From JADJOY01 sp046331705 [NCBI: bacterium] (GTDB lineage Bacteria; JADJOY01): a stretch of 64,000 nt of DNA. The position numbers and the translations under genes are program-made. Below are positions 8,233 to 17,190 of the stretch, piece after piece; position 1 is the first letter of the stretch; each line of letters starts with the position of its first letter. The notes under the pieces are model-generated. The model made no database searches. It was not told where the DNA came from and saw only the letters and a program-made list of their open reading frames with translations. The stretch spans positions 1-64,000 of the forward strand of contig JAXLQJ010000017.1 of assembly GCA_046331705.1 (NCBI GenBank). The letters are read 5' to 3'.

Positions 8233-10047
8233 ATGGGCATGGAAATGGGGTGGGGCGGCCGCTCGGGCGCGTCGGCACGGATCTTCGCTCGGTGGCTGGC
8301 GGCCGCGCTGCTGCTCGGCGCCACGCGGCCGGCGCACGGGTTCGACTACGACGTCGAGGGCTTCTTGCGCTTCGATGGGCATTTCCACGACGGCTTGCCG
8401 CTCTCGCCCGCGGGCCTGGCCAACCAGGAGGAATGGGTGGACATGCGACTCTCGGTCGCGCCGCGCCTCCACCTGACGGACGAGCTGATCGTGGCCGCGC
8501 GCGTCGAAGCCCTCGACGGGGTCGTGGCCGGCGATGGTCGGGACGAGCTCGACGTGCTCGCCGGGCTCGGCGATTCGGCGGGAAATCGGGGGCGAAGCGG
8601 CGACGAGCTCGAGTCGATCGAGCTCGACCGGGCCTGGCTCGAGTACACGCCCTCGTTCGGGCTCTTCCGCGTGGGCCGCCAGAGCGCCGATTGGGGTCTC
8701 GGCATCCTCGCCAACGGCGGCGGCGACCGCCTCGAGTGGGGGCTCGCCGGAAACGGGCCGGGGCGCGGCGACACCGTGGATCGCGCGGCGTTCACCACCG
8801 ATCTCTTCCAATGGCTCGGCTTCGCCCGCGACCACCTGCTCGTGGGCGCCGCCTACGACCGCGTCCACGAGGGCGACCCGTTGCTTCGCGCCGACGACGT
8901 GAGCCAGCTCGTGACCAGCGCGCTCTACACCAACGGCACCATCCGGCCTCGCGAGATCGGCACGCGCGAGGCGGGTTTCTATGCGATCTACGTGCTCAAT
9001 CACGATGCCCACGCCCAGCTCGGCGTGCTCGACTTCTACGGCCGGCTCGAGCTCGGCCCGGAGCGCTACAACCTCTTCGGCGAGATCGAAGGAGCGTGGA
9101 CGGTGGGCAGCGCCGACAGGCGCGGCTTCGTGTCGGACGCGTTGCTCGATCGCGCCGCGGCGGTCGCGGCCGGGAGCTTCGCCAGCACGTTCGAGAAGCG
9201 AGGGCTCGATCCCGAGACCGCGGCTGCGCGTGCGAGCTCGGTCGCGGCTCGCGGCACGGCCTCGGCCGACGAGCGAGCGGCGCTCACGCCCGACCTCGTC
9301 ACCAGCCTGGTCGATGCGGGCTGGTCGGAAACGGGCGCCAGCACCATCGCCGCGCGCATCACGGGCCAAGGCGTCGACTCGATCGCCCAGGACGAGATCA
9401 GCGCGCAAGCGCTCGGCGGCACGTTTCGCTCGGGCCTGCGCGTGGGGCCGGTGCGGCTCGGGCTGGAGGTCGGCGGCAGCAAGGCGCTGGCCGAGGACGA
9501 CGTCTCACCGCCGATGGTCGGGCCGTTCACCAGCGGTCGAAGCAGCGCCGCGGGCGCGGCGATCGCCGGGGTGCTCGAGGCGCGCCAGCTGGAGGCAGCG
9601 CTCGGCGGCAAGCGCGCATCGCTCTTCTCGTTCGACCGCGAGTACGATCCGGCGCTCATCCTATTCGAGGAGGTCGGGCCGATCGGCGCCGACGGCGATC
9701 CCACCGTCGCCAACGCCTTCTACGCGAAGCTCGCGGCGTCGTTCTCGCCGACCCCCGACGTCGACGTCTTCGGGCTCGCGATCTACGGCCAGCTCGCGCG
9801 GAAGGTGGAGCGCTTCCGGATCGATTGCGGTCCGCCCGCGGATTGCCGCGAGAACCTGGCGGCGAACGTCATCGACGCCGGTGCCGCCGACGAGCTGGGC
9901 GTCGAGATCGACGCCGGCGTCACCTACCGCATCGTCGAGCACCTGACCGCCGAGCTCCGGGGCGGGTATCTCTTCAGCGGCCACGCCTTCGGACCCGACG
10001 CCGAGGACGTGAAGGCGATCCGCCTCCAGATCGGCGTCGAATGGTGA
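8233..10047 (+). CDS. outer-membrane beta-barrel (porin-like) protein
   Basis: A 604-residue exported protein. A twin-basic-to-hydrophobic signal peptide ends near the alanines of RPAHG, and the mature protein begins FDYDVEGFLRFDGHF. The rest alternates short amphipathic strands with Gly/Asp-rich loops (for example FRVGRQSADWGLGI), the usual look of a large beta-barrel, and the last residues form a strand ending in Val-Glu-Trp. An Ala/Ser-rich helical insertion (about residues 300-395) interrupts the barrel pattern and could be a periplasmic or extracellular domain. The ATG at 8233 was chosen because GGGAGGC lies 4-10 nt before it. No specific substrate is recognisable. It diverges from the solute-sensing kinase, so it may be a target of that system (inference). 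Confidence 0.75.
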   Translation: MGMEMGWGGRSGASARIFARWLAAALLLGATRPAHGFDYDVEGFLRFDGHFHDGLPLSPAGLANQEEWVDMRLSVAPRLHLTDELIVAARVEALDGVVAGDGRDELDVLAGLGDSAGNRGRSGDELESIELDRAWLEYTPSFGLFRVGRQSADWGLGILANGGGDRLEWGLAGNGPGRGDTVDRAAFTTDLFQWLGFARDHLLVGAAYDRVHEGDPLLRADDVSQLVTSALYTNGTIRPREIGTREAGFYAIYVLNHDAHAQLGVLDFYGRLELGPERYNLFGEIEGAWTVGSADRRGFVSDALLDRAAAVAAGSFASTFEKRGLDPETAAARASSVAARGTASADERAALTPDLVTSLVDAGWSETGASTIAARITGQGVDSIAQDEISAQALGGTFRSGLRVGPVRLGLEVGGSKALAEDDVSPPMVGPFTSGRSSAAGAAIAGVLEARQLEAALGGKRASLFSFDREYDPALILFEEVGPIGADGDPTVANAFYAKLAASFSPTPDVDVFGLAIYGQLARKVERFRIDCGPPADCRENLAANVIDAGAADELGVEIDAGVTYRIVEHLTAELRGGYLFSGHAFGPDAEDVKAIRLQIGVEW

Positions 10048-10090
10048 GCGACAGCGCGCTGCATCGTGTGCCGCGCGCCCGCTCGCGCAC

Positions 10091-10639
10091 TCACCGCAGC
10101 GCCAGCACCAAGCCCGCGAGGAAGGCGACGATACCGAGCGCCAGCGCGGCGACGATCGCCCCATCCGTGCGCGAGCGCGGTGGCGCACCGTACGCGAAGC
10201 CCACCTCGACGAGCGTTCCGCTGCTCGCGTCGAGGTGAAAGAGCGGCACGCCCTCGAAGACCAACGAGTATTCGAGAAGCTGGCGACGAGTCTCGTTCTC
10301 CGCGGGCGAACGCTGCGCGGCACCGCTCTTCACCTCGACCAGCGCGAGCTCGCCGCGACGGCGCACGAGGTAATCGGCCCGCACGGGGCATTCGACGCGC
10401 TCGCCCTCGACGTACACGTGTGCCGCCGCGGCCACCTGGGCGTCGACGACCTCGAAGCCGAGCGCTTCGAGGGTGTGGACCGCATCGCTCTCGGCCACCC
10501 GTCCGGCACGGAAACGGGCGCGAAGCCGCGCGCGGCCGCGCCGCCGCTCGGCCCGCGCGCCGAGCCACGCACCGAGCGCCACCCCGACGAGCGCGGCCCC
10601 GCCGGCGACCAGCAGCTGGCGCAGGTCGGGGTGGAGCAC
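10091..10639 (-). CDS. membrane-anchored protein with PD-(D/E)XK nuclease-like core
   Basis: A 182-residue protein with a TM helix at each end (about 9-28 and 161-181) and a soluble middle. The middle carries a predicted beta-strand pattern with Asp89 in VRADYLV, Glu102-Val-Lys104 in LALVEVKSG, and a following helix with RRQLLEY. The D...ExK spacing plus a downstream Gln/Arg helix is the active-site layout of the PD-(D/E)XK superfamily (YraN/restriction-like endonucleases). Whether it cleaves nucleic acid or is an inactive relative is unknown. It starts at GTG 10639. It converges with the outer-membrane protein gene and follows the SGNH lipoprotein gene with a 15-nt gap, so co-transcription with that lipoprotein is plausible. 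Confidence 0.6.
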   Translation of the reverse strand: MLHPDLRQLLVAGGAALVGVALGAWLGARAERRRGRARLRARFRAGRVAESDAVHTLEALGFEVVDAQVAAAAHVYVEGERVECPVRADYLVRRRGELALVEVKSGAAQRSPAENETRRQLLEYSLVFEGVPLFHLDASSGTLVEVGFAYGAPPRSRTDGAIVAALALGIVAFLAGLVLALR

Positions 10640-10654
10640 GCCAGAGCCACGAGC

Positions 10655-12253
10655 TCAGTAGAGCTGCGTGGTGATCACGTTCGCGTACTGAGCGGCCATG
10701 AGATCGTAGCCGATGGCGTTGGGGTGCAGCCCATCGTAGAGCACGTAGGGCAGGCCGCCCGGGGTCACCTCGAACACGTCCTCGATGTCCACCAGCGCGC
10801 AGCCGGTGTCCTGCGCGACCGAGACCAGCGCGGCGTCGTACTCGTCGATCAGCGCGTTGCGCACGTCCTCCGGCGGGCCAAACCGCCCGCAACACACGTG
10901 CGTCACGTTCCCGACGATCGCCTTGGCGCCGGCGGCTTGGACCCGACGCACGATGAACTTGATGTTCTCGGCGAAATCGTGGACCGTCGTTCCGTTGAGG
11001 CTGTCGTTCGCGCCCCACTGGATGATCACGACGTCCGGATGGGTCGCGCTGACGTCGGTGTCGATCTTGTCCACTCCGTCGCCCGACTCGGTGCTGGGGC
11101 GGCCGCGGTTGAACACGTCGTCACGCGAGATGCCGAGGCGATCCGCCAGACGCGGTAGGTAGCCGGCCTCGTCGGGGCGGCTGTCGTAGAGGGGATCGCC
11201 CACGCCCGCCGTGATGGAATCGCCCACGCCGGTGATCCGGCTTCCGGGCACCACGCCGTTGCAGTTGTGATCGACGGGCTGACCGAAGACCTCGACGGCG
11301 CCCGGGAAGATGCTCGCGTCCGAATCGTTGCAGTCGGGCCCTGGATCGGAGCCGCCGACGAAGTGCAGGAACGAGTCGCCGTCGTCGTCGTTCGCCTGGA
11401 TCCCGTCGCAATCGTTGTCGATGCCGTCGCTCAGGATCTCCTCGGCATTCGGGTTGATGCTCGGGTCACCGTCGTTGCAGTCGGTGCCGCCGGGAAAAGC
11501 GGCGCTGGGGAATCGGTCGCCGTCCTCGTCGGGGATGTCGAAGCCGTCGCAATTCTCGTCGACGCCGTCGGCGCCGATCTCCGTCGCCAGCGGCGAGATG
11601 CTGGGGTCGGAATCGTTGCAATCGAGCGGCGTCGCCACCCGGTCGCCGTCGGCGTCGATGGAGAAATCCGAGATCGGCTGGTAATTGAGCAGCTCCTGGC
11701 CGTCGAAGATCGCCACGCGATCGACCACCGCCGCGAACTTGCCGCGCTCGGAGGTCGCGAAATGCACGAGATTGCCTTCCACGGTGGGCGCGCCGAGCAA
11801 GGCGCGCGCATCGACCAGCACGTGCATCCCGCCGCGCGTGGTGACGAAGATCTGCTCCTCGCCGGCGTTGTAGACGAGATCGAAGACCTCCTCGGGCGCG
11901 ATCACGAGATCGAAGGATCCTTTGGTGGGTCCGCGCACGATCGAGAAGGGGTCGGGTAGCGGCGGCAGCGCGCCCGCGTCGTATGCGATCGTGGCGTCCG
12001 GGCTGGCCCCGAATGCGAGCGCCAGGGCGAGCGGTCCGAGCTGGGCGCCGTGGCCCGTGGTCGCCACGTGGCCGTCGTCCTCGATGGTCGCGAAGCGCAC
12101 GTCGCCGGCGAGATAGACGGGAACGTGGCCCGGCCCCGCGCTGCCGCCACCGCCACTCGATCCGCAGCCCGCCAGCACGGCGAGCGCGGCAACGACCCAC
12201 GGCGCTGGACGACCGCGCCCCACGAACGAAGTCCCTCGCGTGATCGACCGCAT
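10655..12253 (-). CDS. SGNH/GDSL hydrolase lipoprotein with MopE-like metal-binding repeats
   Basis: A 532-residue secreted lipoprotein. The signal peptide ends in a lipobox LAVLAGC (Cys30). A beta-rich region (about 45-195) is followed by three MopE-type metal-binding repeats (about 198-332), each with a D-x-D-G-D start, a DCNDxD core and a final DNDCDG-like end; such repeats bind Ca2+ or Cu in known relatives. The C-terminal SGNH esterase domain has block I VGDSITAG (Ser346), block III GAND (414-417) and block V DGLH (Asp507, His510), so the catalytic residues are present. ATG 12253 is chosen over an upstream in-frame start because CGAGGA sits 6 nt upstream and the lipobox then lies at normal distance. 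The substrate is unknown: a surface carbohydrate ester or lipid. Confidence 0.85.
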   Translation of the reverse strand: MRSITRGTSFVGRGRPAPWVVAALAVLAGCGSSGGGGSAGPGHVPVYLAGDVRFATIEDDGHVATTGHGAQLGPLALALAFGASPDATIAYDAGALPPLPDPFSIVRGPTKGSFDLVIAPEEVFDLVYNAGEEQIFVTTRGGMHVLVDARALLGAPTVEGNLVHFATSERGKFAAVVDRVAIFDGQELLNYQPISDFSIDADGDRVATPLDCNDSDPSISPLATEIGADGVDENCDGFDIPDEDGDRFPSAAFPGGTDCNDGDPSINPNAEEILSDGIDNDCDGIQANDDDGDSFLHFVGGSDPGPDCNDSDASIFPGAVEVFGQPVDHNCNGVVPGSRITGVGDSITAGVGDPLYDSRPDEAGYLPRLADRLGISRDDVFNRGRPSTESGDGVDKIDTDVSATHPDVVIIQWGANDSLNGTTVHDFAENIKFIVRRVQAAGAKAIVGNVTHVCCGRFGPPEDVRNALIDEYDAALVSVAQDTGCALVDIEDVFEVTPGGLPYVLYDGLHPNAIGYDLMAAQYANVITTQLY

Positions 12254-12256
12254 CGA

Positions 12257-12300
12257 ATTCCTCGTAGGAATCCGGCGCCGCCAGAGGATTCCGGCGCCGA
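12257..12300. repeat. nested inverted and direct repeats in a divergent promoter region
   Basis: ATTCCT-CGT-AGGAAT (12257-12271) is a perfect 6-bp inverted repeat just upstream of the lipoprotein start, over its Shine-Dalgarno. Two near-identical 14-bp direct repeats (ggaatccggcgccg at 12267 and ggattccggcgccg at 12286) lie 19 nt apart. They could be an operator or a 5' UTR hairpin. Confidence 0.3.
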
Positions 12301-12447
12301 AAATGGAACAGGGGGCGCGCAGAATAACAACAAGACACCCAACCGGCACGCGCAAACGCGCTTTCCACCCGGCGCGCGCCGTGGCTACCCTCGCGCGCGC
12401 CGGCTCTGCGCTGCACGGCTCGCGCAAGCCGTCCGGGGAGGAATTCC

Positions 12448-13461
12448 ATGTCCGATGCTGCCGAGCGCAAGCCTCGCCTGGCGTGGGCGCTGGTCGCCGT
12501 CGCGGTCGTGCTGAGCGCTGGCGCGCTCACGTATCGAATCGCTCGCCGCGCTCCCACGGGCGAGACCACCCAGAAATCCGAGGAGGATTGCGAGAAGGTC
12601 GAGAAGGCCTGCCCGATCGACACCGGGGCGTTCCAGGCTCCGGTGGTCGAGGTTCCGCCGCCGGCCCCCGCGCCAGCGGCATCCGCGGCGCCCACCGCCG
12701 CGGCCCCCAGCGACTCGGAGAGCGCCCGCCGCAAGCTCGAGCAAGTGCTCGCGAGCCCCGGGTTCCAGCAAGTGCTCGCACGTCAGGTCCACACCCAGCT
12801 CGAGGAGATCGACGGCGCCGTGCACCTCGACCCGACCCAGAAGACCAAGCTGGGCGAGCTGCTTTCGCGCCAGGCCCAAGCTGGCGTGGCCATGGGTGCC
12901 GCCGTCCTCGGCGCCGGCGACGCGGCGGCGGGAAAGGACGACGTGTTCGCGATCCAGCGCGAGATCGATGCGCTGCTCACCCCGGCGCAGCGCAAGGACT
13001 ACGACGCGTGGAAGCGTGCCAGATCCGAGCAAGCCCGTGAGCGGCAGCGCGACGCCGACGAGCGCAAGCTGGTCGACTCGCTCGGGCTCGATCCCGCGCA
13101 GCGCGACGAGGTCGCGAAGCTCGTCTCCGAATCGAGGTTCCAGCCGAGCCCCCACCTGAGCGACGCGGATCGCGAGTCCCTCGCTCAGAGCAAGCTGGGC
13201 AGCCGCGAGCGCGAGGCCGCCCTCGAGCGCTTGCTGAGTCAGGAGGTCGAGGACCCCGAGCTCACGGCGAAGCTCACCAGCGTGCTTCGTCCCGAGCAGA
13301 TGGATCGCTACCGGCAATACCTGGAAGCCAAGCGCAAGCAGCGCGACCAGCTGCGCACGATGTTCACGGCGCCGCGTCCGCCGTCGACCGCATCGAACGG
13401 TGCGCCACCGGTCGCCCCACCGGTCGCGCCGCAGCCCCGCCCGTCGTCGCCCCACGAGTAG
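12448..13461 (+). CDS. membrane-anchored helical protein with four LTxxQ-like motifs
   Basis: A 337-residue protein with one N-terminal TM helix (about 11-30), a Pro/Ala-rich linker (about 65-90) and a long charged helical periplasmic region. Four copies of an L-[DTR]-P-x-Q motif occur at about 127 (LDPTQ), 177 (LTPAQ), 214 (LDPAQ) and 280 (LRPEQ), each followed by a helix. This resembles the LTxxQ motif of Spy/CpxP periplasmic stress chaperones, here repeated four times in one chain. The C-terminus is Pro-rich and probably disordered. The start has a very strong GGGGAGGAATTCC-ATG ribosome-binding site. It diverges from the SGNH lipoprotein. A chaperone or envelope-stress role is a hypothesis only. 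Confidence 0.65.
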   Translation: MSDAAERKPRLAWALVAVAVVLSAGALTYRIARRAPTGETTQKSEEDCEKVEKACPIDTGAFQAPVVEVPPPAPAPAASAAPTAAAPSDSESARRKLEQVLASPGFQQVLARQVHTQLEEIDGAVHLDPTQKTKLGELLSRQAQAGVAMGAAVLGAGDAAAGKDDVFAIQREIDALLTPAQRKDYDAWKRARSEQARERQRDADERKLVDSLGLDPAQRDEVAKLVSESRFQPSPHLSDADRESLAQSKLGSREREAALERLLSQEVEDPELTAKLTSVLRPEQMDRYRQYLEAKRKQRDQLRTMFTAPRPPSTASNGAPPVAPPVAPQPRPSSPHE

Positions 13462-13583
13462 CCGCCCGTAGCCGCCCCTCGACTGGCGCGATCGGAGCGC
13501 CGCTGATACCGTCCGCGTTCGGGAGCCGACCGGCTGGCCGCGCCGCGCCTTCCCCCACCCGCCCGCGGCACGCCCGATCCAAC

Positions 13584-14990
13584 GTGACCGCCGAACCACG
13601 TTCGATCCTGCTGGTGAACCCGTCGCTCTGGGCGGGGTACCGCGGGACGTGGCTCGCCCCGTTCGTGGAGCTGCTGCCGCCGCAGAATCTGCTGGCGGTC
13701 GCCGCGCCGCTGCGTGAGGCGGGCCATCGCGTGGCGGTGCTGGATCTCTCGCTCGAGTCGTCGCCGAACGCGGCGCTCGGTGAGGCGCTGGAACGGCATC
13801 GGCCCGATTGCGTCGGCCTCACGTTCCTCTCGCCGCAAGAACGCGACGTGGCGCCGTTGGTGCGCACGATCCGCGAGCGGCGACCGCGCGCGAGCCTGTG
13901 GCTGGGGGGAGTCGGCCCCACCGTCGATCCCGAGGGGGTCGCACGGCGGCTCGCTCCCGAGGGGATCGCCATCGGCGAAGCCGACGATGCGCTGGTGCGC
14001 GTGCTCGCCGCCGCCCAGGACGCGCCGCCGCCCGCGGGCACCGCGCGGGTTCGCGACGGCGCGCTGGTGGCCGGCGACATCCAGCCCTTGCGCGACGATC
14101 TCGACCAGCTGCCGCTACCCGCCCTCGATCTGGTTCGCGCCCTCGACTACCGCCGCGGACGGCGTGGCGCGGCGGCCCCGATCGAGACCTCGCGCGGCTG
14201 CGTGTACCTCTGCACCTTCTGCACGAAGGCGGTCTTCGGCGGCCGTTTCCGCGTGAAGTCGCCGGCGCGCGTCGTCGAGGAGATGGTGCGGATCCGCGAC
14301 CTCGGCTACGCGGAGGCCGTGGTCTACGACGACACGTTCAACCTGTCGATGCGGCGCGCCCGCGAGGTCGCGGATCACCTGATCGCGGCAGGAGCACCGT
14401 TGCCGTGGAATTGCCGCGTCGGCATCCGGGCCGACCGCGTCGACGCCGACCTGCTCGCCCGCATGCGCGCCGCCGGCTGCTATCGGGTGTCGTTCGGCGT
14501 CGAGAGCGGCACCCAGGCCGTGCTCGACTCGACCCGGAAAGGAACCGAGGCGAACGAGGTGCTGCACGCCTTCGAGCTGGCGAAGCGCGCCGGCATCCAG
14601 ACGATGGCGTTCTACATCCTCGGCCTGCCGACCGACACGCCGGCGACGCTGCGCGAGACCGCGCGCTACGCCCGCACCGTCGCGTCGACCTTCGCCAAGT
14701 TCAACGTGTTCATGCCGCTTCCCTCGACACCCGACTGGGACGAGCTCGCGCGGCGCGGTCTGCTCGCCGCCGACGCCGCCGCGCGCCTCAATTTCCACCG
14801 CGTCGGCGAGGGCTGGCGGCACCCGAACCTGAGCCCACGCCAGATCCGTGCGGCCCATCGGCGCGCGTTCCTCGCGTTCTACGCCCATCCTCGTCGGCTG
14901 GCGCGAGCGGCGCGGGCGTGGTGGCGCGGGCCGCGGCGGGCGCACGTGGTGGCGGCACCCCGGCCCGCGCCGATCCCCGCGATCGCCTGA
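13584..14990 (+). CDS. B12-binding domain radical SAM protein
   Basis: A 468-residue enzyme of the cobalamin-dependent radical SAM group. The N-terminal Rossmann-like B12-binding domain (about 5-145, SILLVNPS to GEADDAL) lacks an obvious DxHxxG, as is common in this subgroup. The radical SAM core has the 4Fe-4S motif CVYLCTFC (Cys206, 210, 213), the segment SFGVESGTQ and the later FYILGLPTDT. Known relatives methylate unactivated carbons, phosphinates or tetrapyrrole and lipid precursors; the substrate here is unknown. It starts at GTG 13584. The C-terminal 40 residues are Arg/Ala-rich. It is a stand-alone gene, convergent with the beta-propeller protein downstream. Confidence 0.88.
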   Translation: MTAEPRSILLVNPSLWAGYRGTWLAPFVELLPPQNLLAVAAPLREAGHRVAVLDLSLESSPNAALGEALERHRPDCVGLTFLSPQERDVAPLVRTIRERRPRASLWLGGVGPTVDPEGVARRLAPEGIAIGEADDALVRVLAAAQDAPPPAGTARVRDGALVAGDIQPLRDDLDQLPLPALDLVRALDYRRGRRGAAAPIETSRGCVYLCTFCTKAVFGGRFRVKSPARVVEEMVRIRDLGYAEAVVYDDTFNLSMRRAREVADHLIAAGAPLPWNCRVGIRADRVDADLLARMRAAGCYRVSFGVESGTQAVLDSTRKGTEANEVLHAFELAKRAGIQTMAFYILGLPTDTPATLRETARYARTVASTFAKFNVFMPLPSTPDWDELARRGLLAADAAARLNFHRVGEGWRHPNLSPRQIRAAHRRAFLAFYAHPRRLARAARAWWRGPRRAHVVAAPRPAPIPAIA

Positions 14991-15098
14991 ACGCCGAGGC
15001 GTGCGGCTTCCCGCGCCCGAGTCCCGACGCGTCGTCGCGGCGCCGACTCTCCTTTACAGCACACGCGAGACGCGCGGAATCTCCCAGTACCCCGTGGG

Positions 15099-16544
15099 TC
15101 ACGGGTCGGCGCGTCGGGCTCGCCACCCCTCGGTGAAGCGGATGCGCAAGACGCCGCATCCGTCGCCGACGTAGAGCGCCTGCGTCACGTCGTCGAAGAC
15201 GAGCCCGCGCACGAGGTCGCAGGTGGGAACGCGAGCGAGCGTCTCGAACGTCCTCGCGTCGAGGAGCAATAGCTTCCAGCCCTGATAGGTGCCCACCGCG
15301 ATCAAGTCCAGCGGCGCCACGAACTCGACCGATCGCGGGAGCCCCGGCGTCAGCAGGTTCGCGACCACCTCGTGCCGATCACGATCGATCACCGAGAGCG
15401 CGTTCGCCGCGCCGCGCGCGAGATAGATGCGCGGGCGAGTGGGATCCAGCGTGAAACCCCAATGCCAGGGCGGCACACCGATCGTGCGCCTGGCCCCGGT
15501 ATCGAGGTCGAGCTCGGCCATGAAGCGCGCGTAGAACTCACCTCGGCAGAAGAGACGTCGCGGGTTGTGGGGATCCAGAAACGCTTCCTCGAGAATCGGC
15601 ACCTCGGGGACGGAGTAGTGCCGTGCCCTTCCCAACCCTTCCGCGAGAAACTCGTCGACAGGGACGGCGAGGATCTCGGACTTGTTTCGGTTCACGATGT
15701 AGAGCTGTGAGGTGCTCGGGTCGTACACGGACTTGAACACGGCCTGAACCATGAATCGCCTCTCGAACCAGCTCTCGCGATCGAAGCCCTCCTCGACCCG
15801 CTCGCGTGACTCAAGCGTCACGGGGTCGATGAACAGCGACACGCTTTGCACGCTGTCCGGTCCCCCAGACTCGTGCACCACCACCACGCCTCGGTCCGGG
15901 AGGATGGTTGCGGACTCGGGTTTGCTGGTGGGGCGCGGCACGAACCGCACCCGTGGCGGCTCGGTGGCCAGGTCGATGAGCGAGAGGCCGGGTGTGCCGA
16001 GATCGCTCTGGCCGATGTGGCCGTGAAGCACCACCAAGAGTGGGTCGCCCGGCGCCTTGCCGAATCGCAAGGTGGTGTTGCCGGACAGAATCCGGTCGAC
16101 GATCAGGCCATCGGTGCCCGCCGGCGCGATACCTGCGGGCAGGTAGCCGAGCCCCAGGACCGTGAAGCCGACGCTCAGCATCGCGAGCAACAGGATTCCT
16201 AGCCGGGGATTGCCGCCGATCAGCGGTCGATCGAGGAAATACCGCAGGCTCGTCGTGAGGGGCTCTCCGGGCAGCCAGCGGGTGCGCAGGTGGAGCGCGA
16301 CCACGGTCGCGACCACGATGGCGGTGGTCGCCGGCCCGCCCAGCGCTGCGTAGAGGAGGAACGTGGCGGGCGCCGCAACCGCGAGCATCACACCTGCGGC
16401 CACCACGTTGCGGATGACGCGGGCAATCCGTCGGGCCGTCAACTCGGTGGCCCCGGGTGCCGACGAACGATCGCCCGCGAGCCGGAGGGCGCGAGACGTG
16501 TTCCTCGTGGCTGCTGGTCGACGATCATCGGAAGCCCGTCGCAC
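15099..16544 (-). CDS. membrane protein with C-terminal beta-propeller-like region
   Basis: A 481-residue protein not assigned to a named family. Two or three TM helices occupy roughly residues 45-145 (AAGVMLAVAAPATFLLYAAL, then ILLLAMLSVGFTVLGLGYL). The remaining 330 residues contain repeats of the kind seen in YVTN/NHL beta-propellers (for example YDPSTSQLYIVNRNKSEI, DPTRPRIYLARGAANALSVI and DVTQALYVGDGCG). The propeller probably faces the periplasm. GTG 16544 is the longest start; a GTG/ATG nearer the first TM helix (about residue 43-53) is also possible. It is convergent with the radical SAM gene; a CCCGTG-GGT-CACGGG hairpin (15091-15105) covers its stop codon. Confidence 0.65.
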   Translation of the reverse strand: MRRASDDRRPAATRNTSRALRLAGDRSSAPGATELTARRIARVIRNVVAAGVMLAVAAPATFLLYAALGGPATTAIVVATVVALHLRTRWLPGEPLTTSLRYFLDRPLIGGNPRLGILLLAMLSVGFTVLGLGYLPAGIAPAGTDGLIVDRILSGNTTLRFGKAPGDPLLVVLHGHIGQSDLGTPGLSLIDLATEPPRVRFVPRPTSKPESATILPDRGVVVVHESGGPDSVQSVSLFIDPVTLESRERVEEGFDRESWFERRFMVQAVFKSVYDPSTSQLYIVNRNKSEILAVPVDEFLAEGLGRARHYSVPEVPILEEAFLDPHNPRRLFCRGEFYARFMAELDLDTGARRTIGVPPWHWGFTLDPTRPRIYLARGAANALSVIDRDRHEVVANLLTPGLPRSVEFVAPLDLIAVGTYQGWKLLLLDARTFETLARVPTCDLVRGLVFDDVTQALYVGDGCGVLRIRFTEGWRARRADP

Positions 16545-17190
16545 GGCTTGCCCGGTGATGAACGCACGAACGACCGAGCGCTAGGCACGGAGCGGCCGGC
16601 ACCGCTCGAGATTCGCCGCGCTCCGGGGTGATCCATCGGGCACCATCTCGCTCGAAGAACCAGGTGCGGTCCGCGTCTCGTTCCATCCGACTCAGGCAAC
16701 GATGGGAATTCCATCGCAGCATACTGTGGGGGCGGTAGCTGGTGCTTCGGTTCGCGAGGCCCCGAGGGGATCGCGTCGCGGGCAGGCTGGCTGCGGCCAG
16801 CGCGCTGCTCGCCCGCCTTCGAGGGCAGGCGCTGGCGCCATTCTCGCGCCGCGCCCACCGTCGTGCAGTGGCTGAGATCGAGCGCGTTCGCGGACACGAG
16901 CTTCGGGTCTCATCCGTGTTCCGCTGGACACGGGCGCTTCGCGGTCCCTCCCCCACGCCGGAGGCTCTCGGCACGTCCGTACACGGGATTCCGGTGTTCC
17001 CCACCCGCACGACACCGCCTCCCGCCCCACGACTCCGCCCGATCCGCGAGCCCATCCGGTGTCCGGGATCCCGCGGCGCCGGATCGTGGAATCGCCGCGC
17101 GACGGTGGCGTCACGGTGACGCCTGTGTGTAGCCTGGATGGATCGCGTGGGACGCCGCGGTGGCGTCTCGCGAGCTCGTCCGAGGTGCGA
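16545..17190. other. 646-bp region without a supported gene
   Basis: Open frames here have no initiation signal, no recognisable motif and the Arg/Pro-rich composition of shadow frames. An imperfect 15-bp palindrome (16701-16715, around gaattc) is the only structure noticed. It is probably the divergent regulatory region of the genes on both sides. Confidence 0.5.

Noticed and set aside
15091-15105. Hairpin as convergent terminator
   Set aside because: A 6-bp stem covers a stop codon but no T-tract follows on either strand, so it is too weak to call a terminator.
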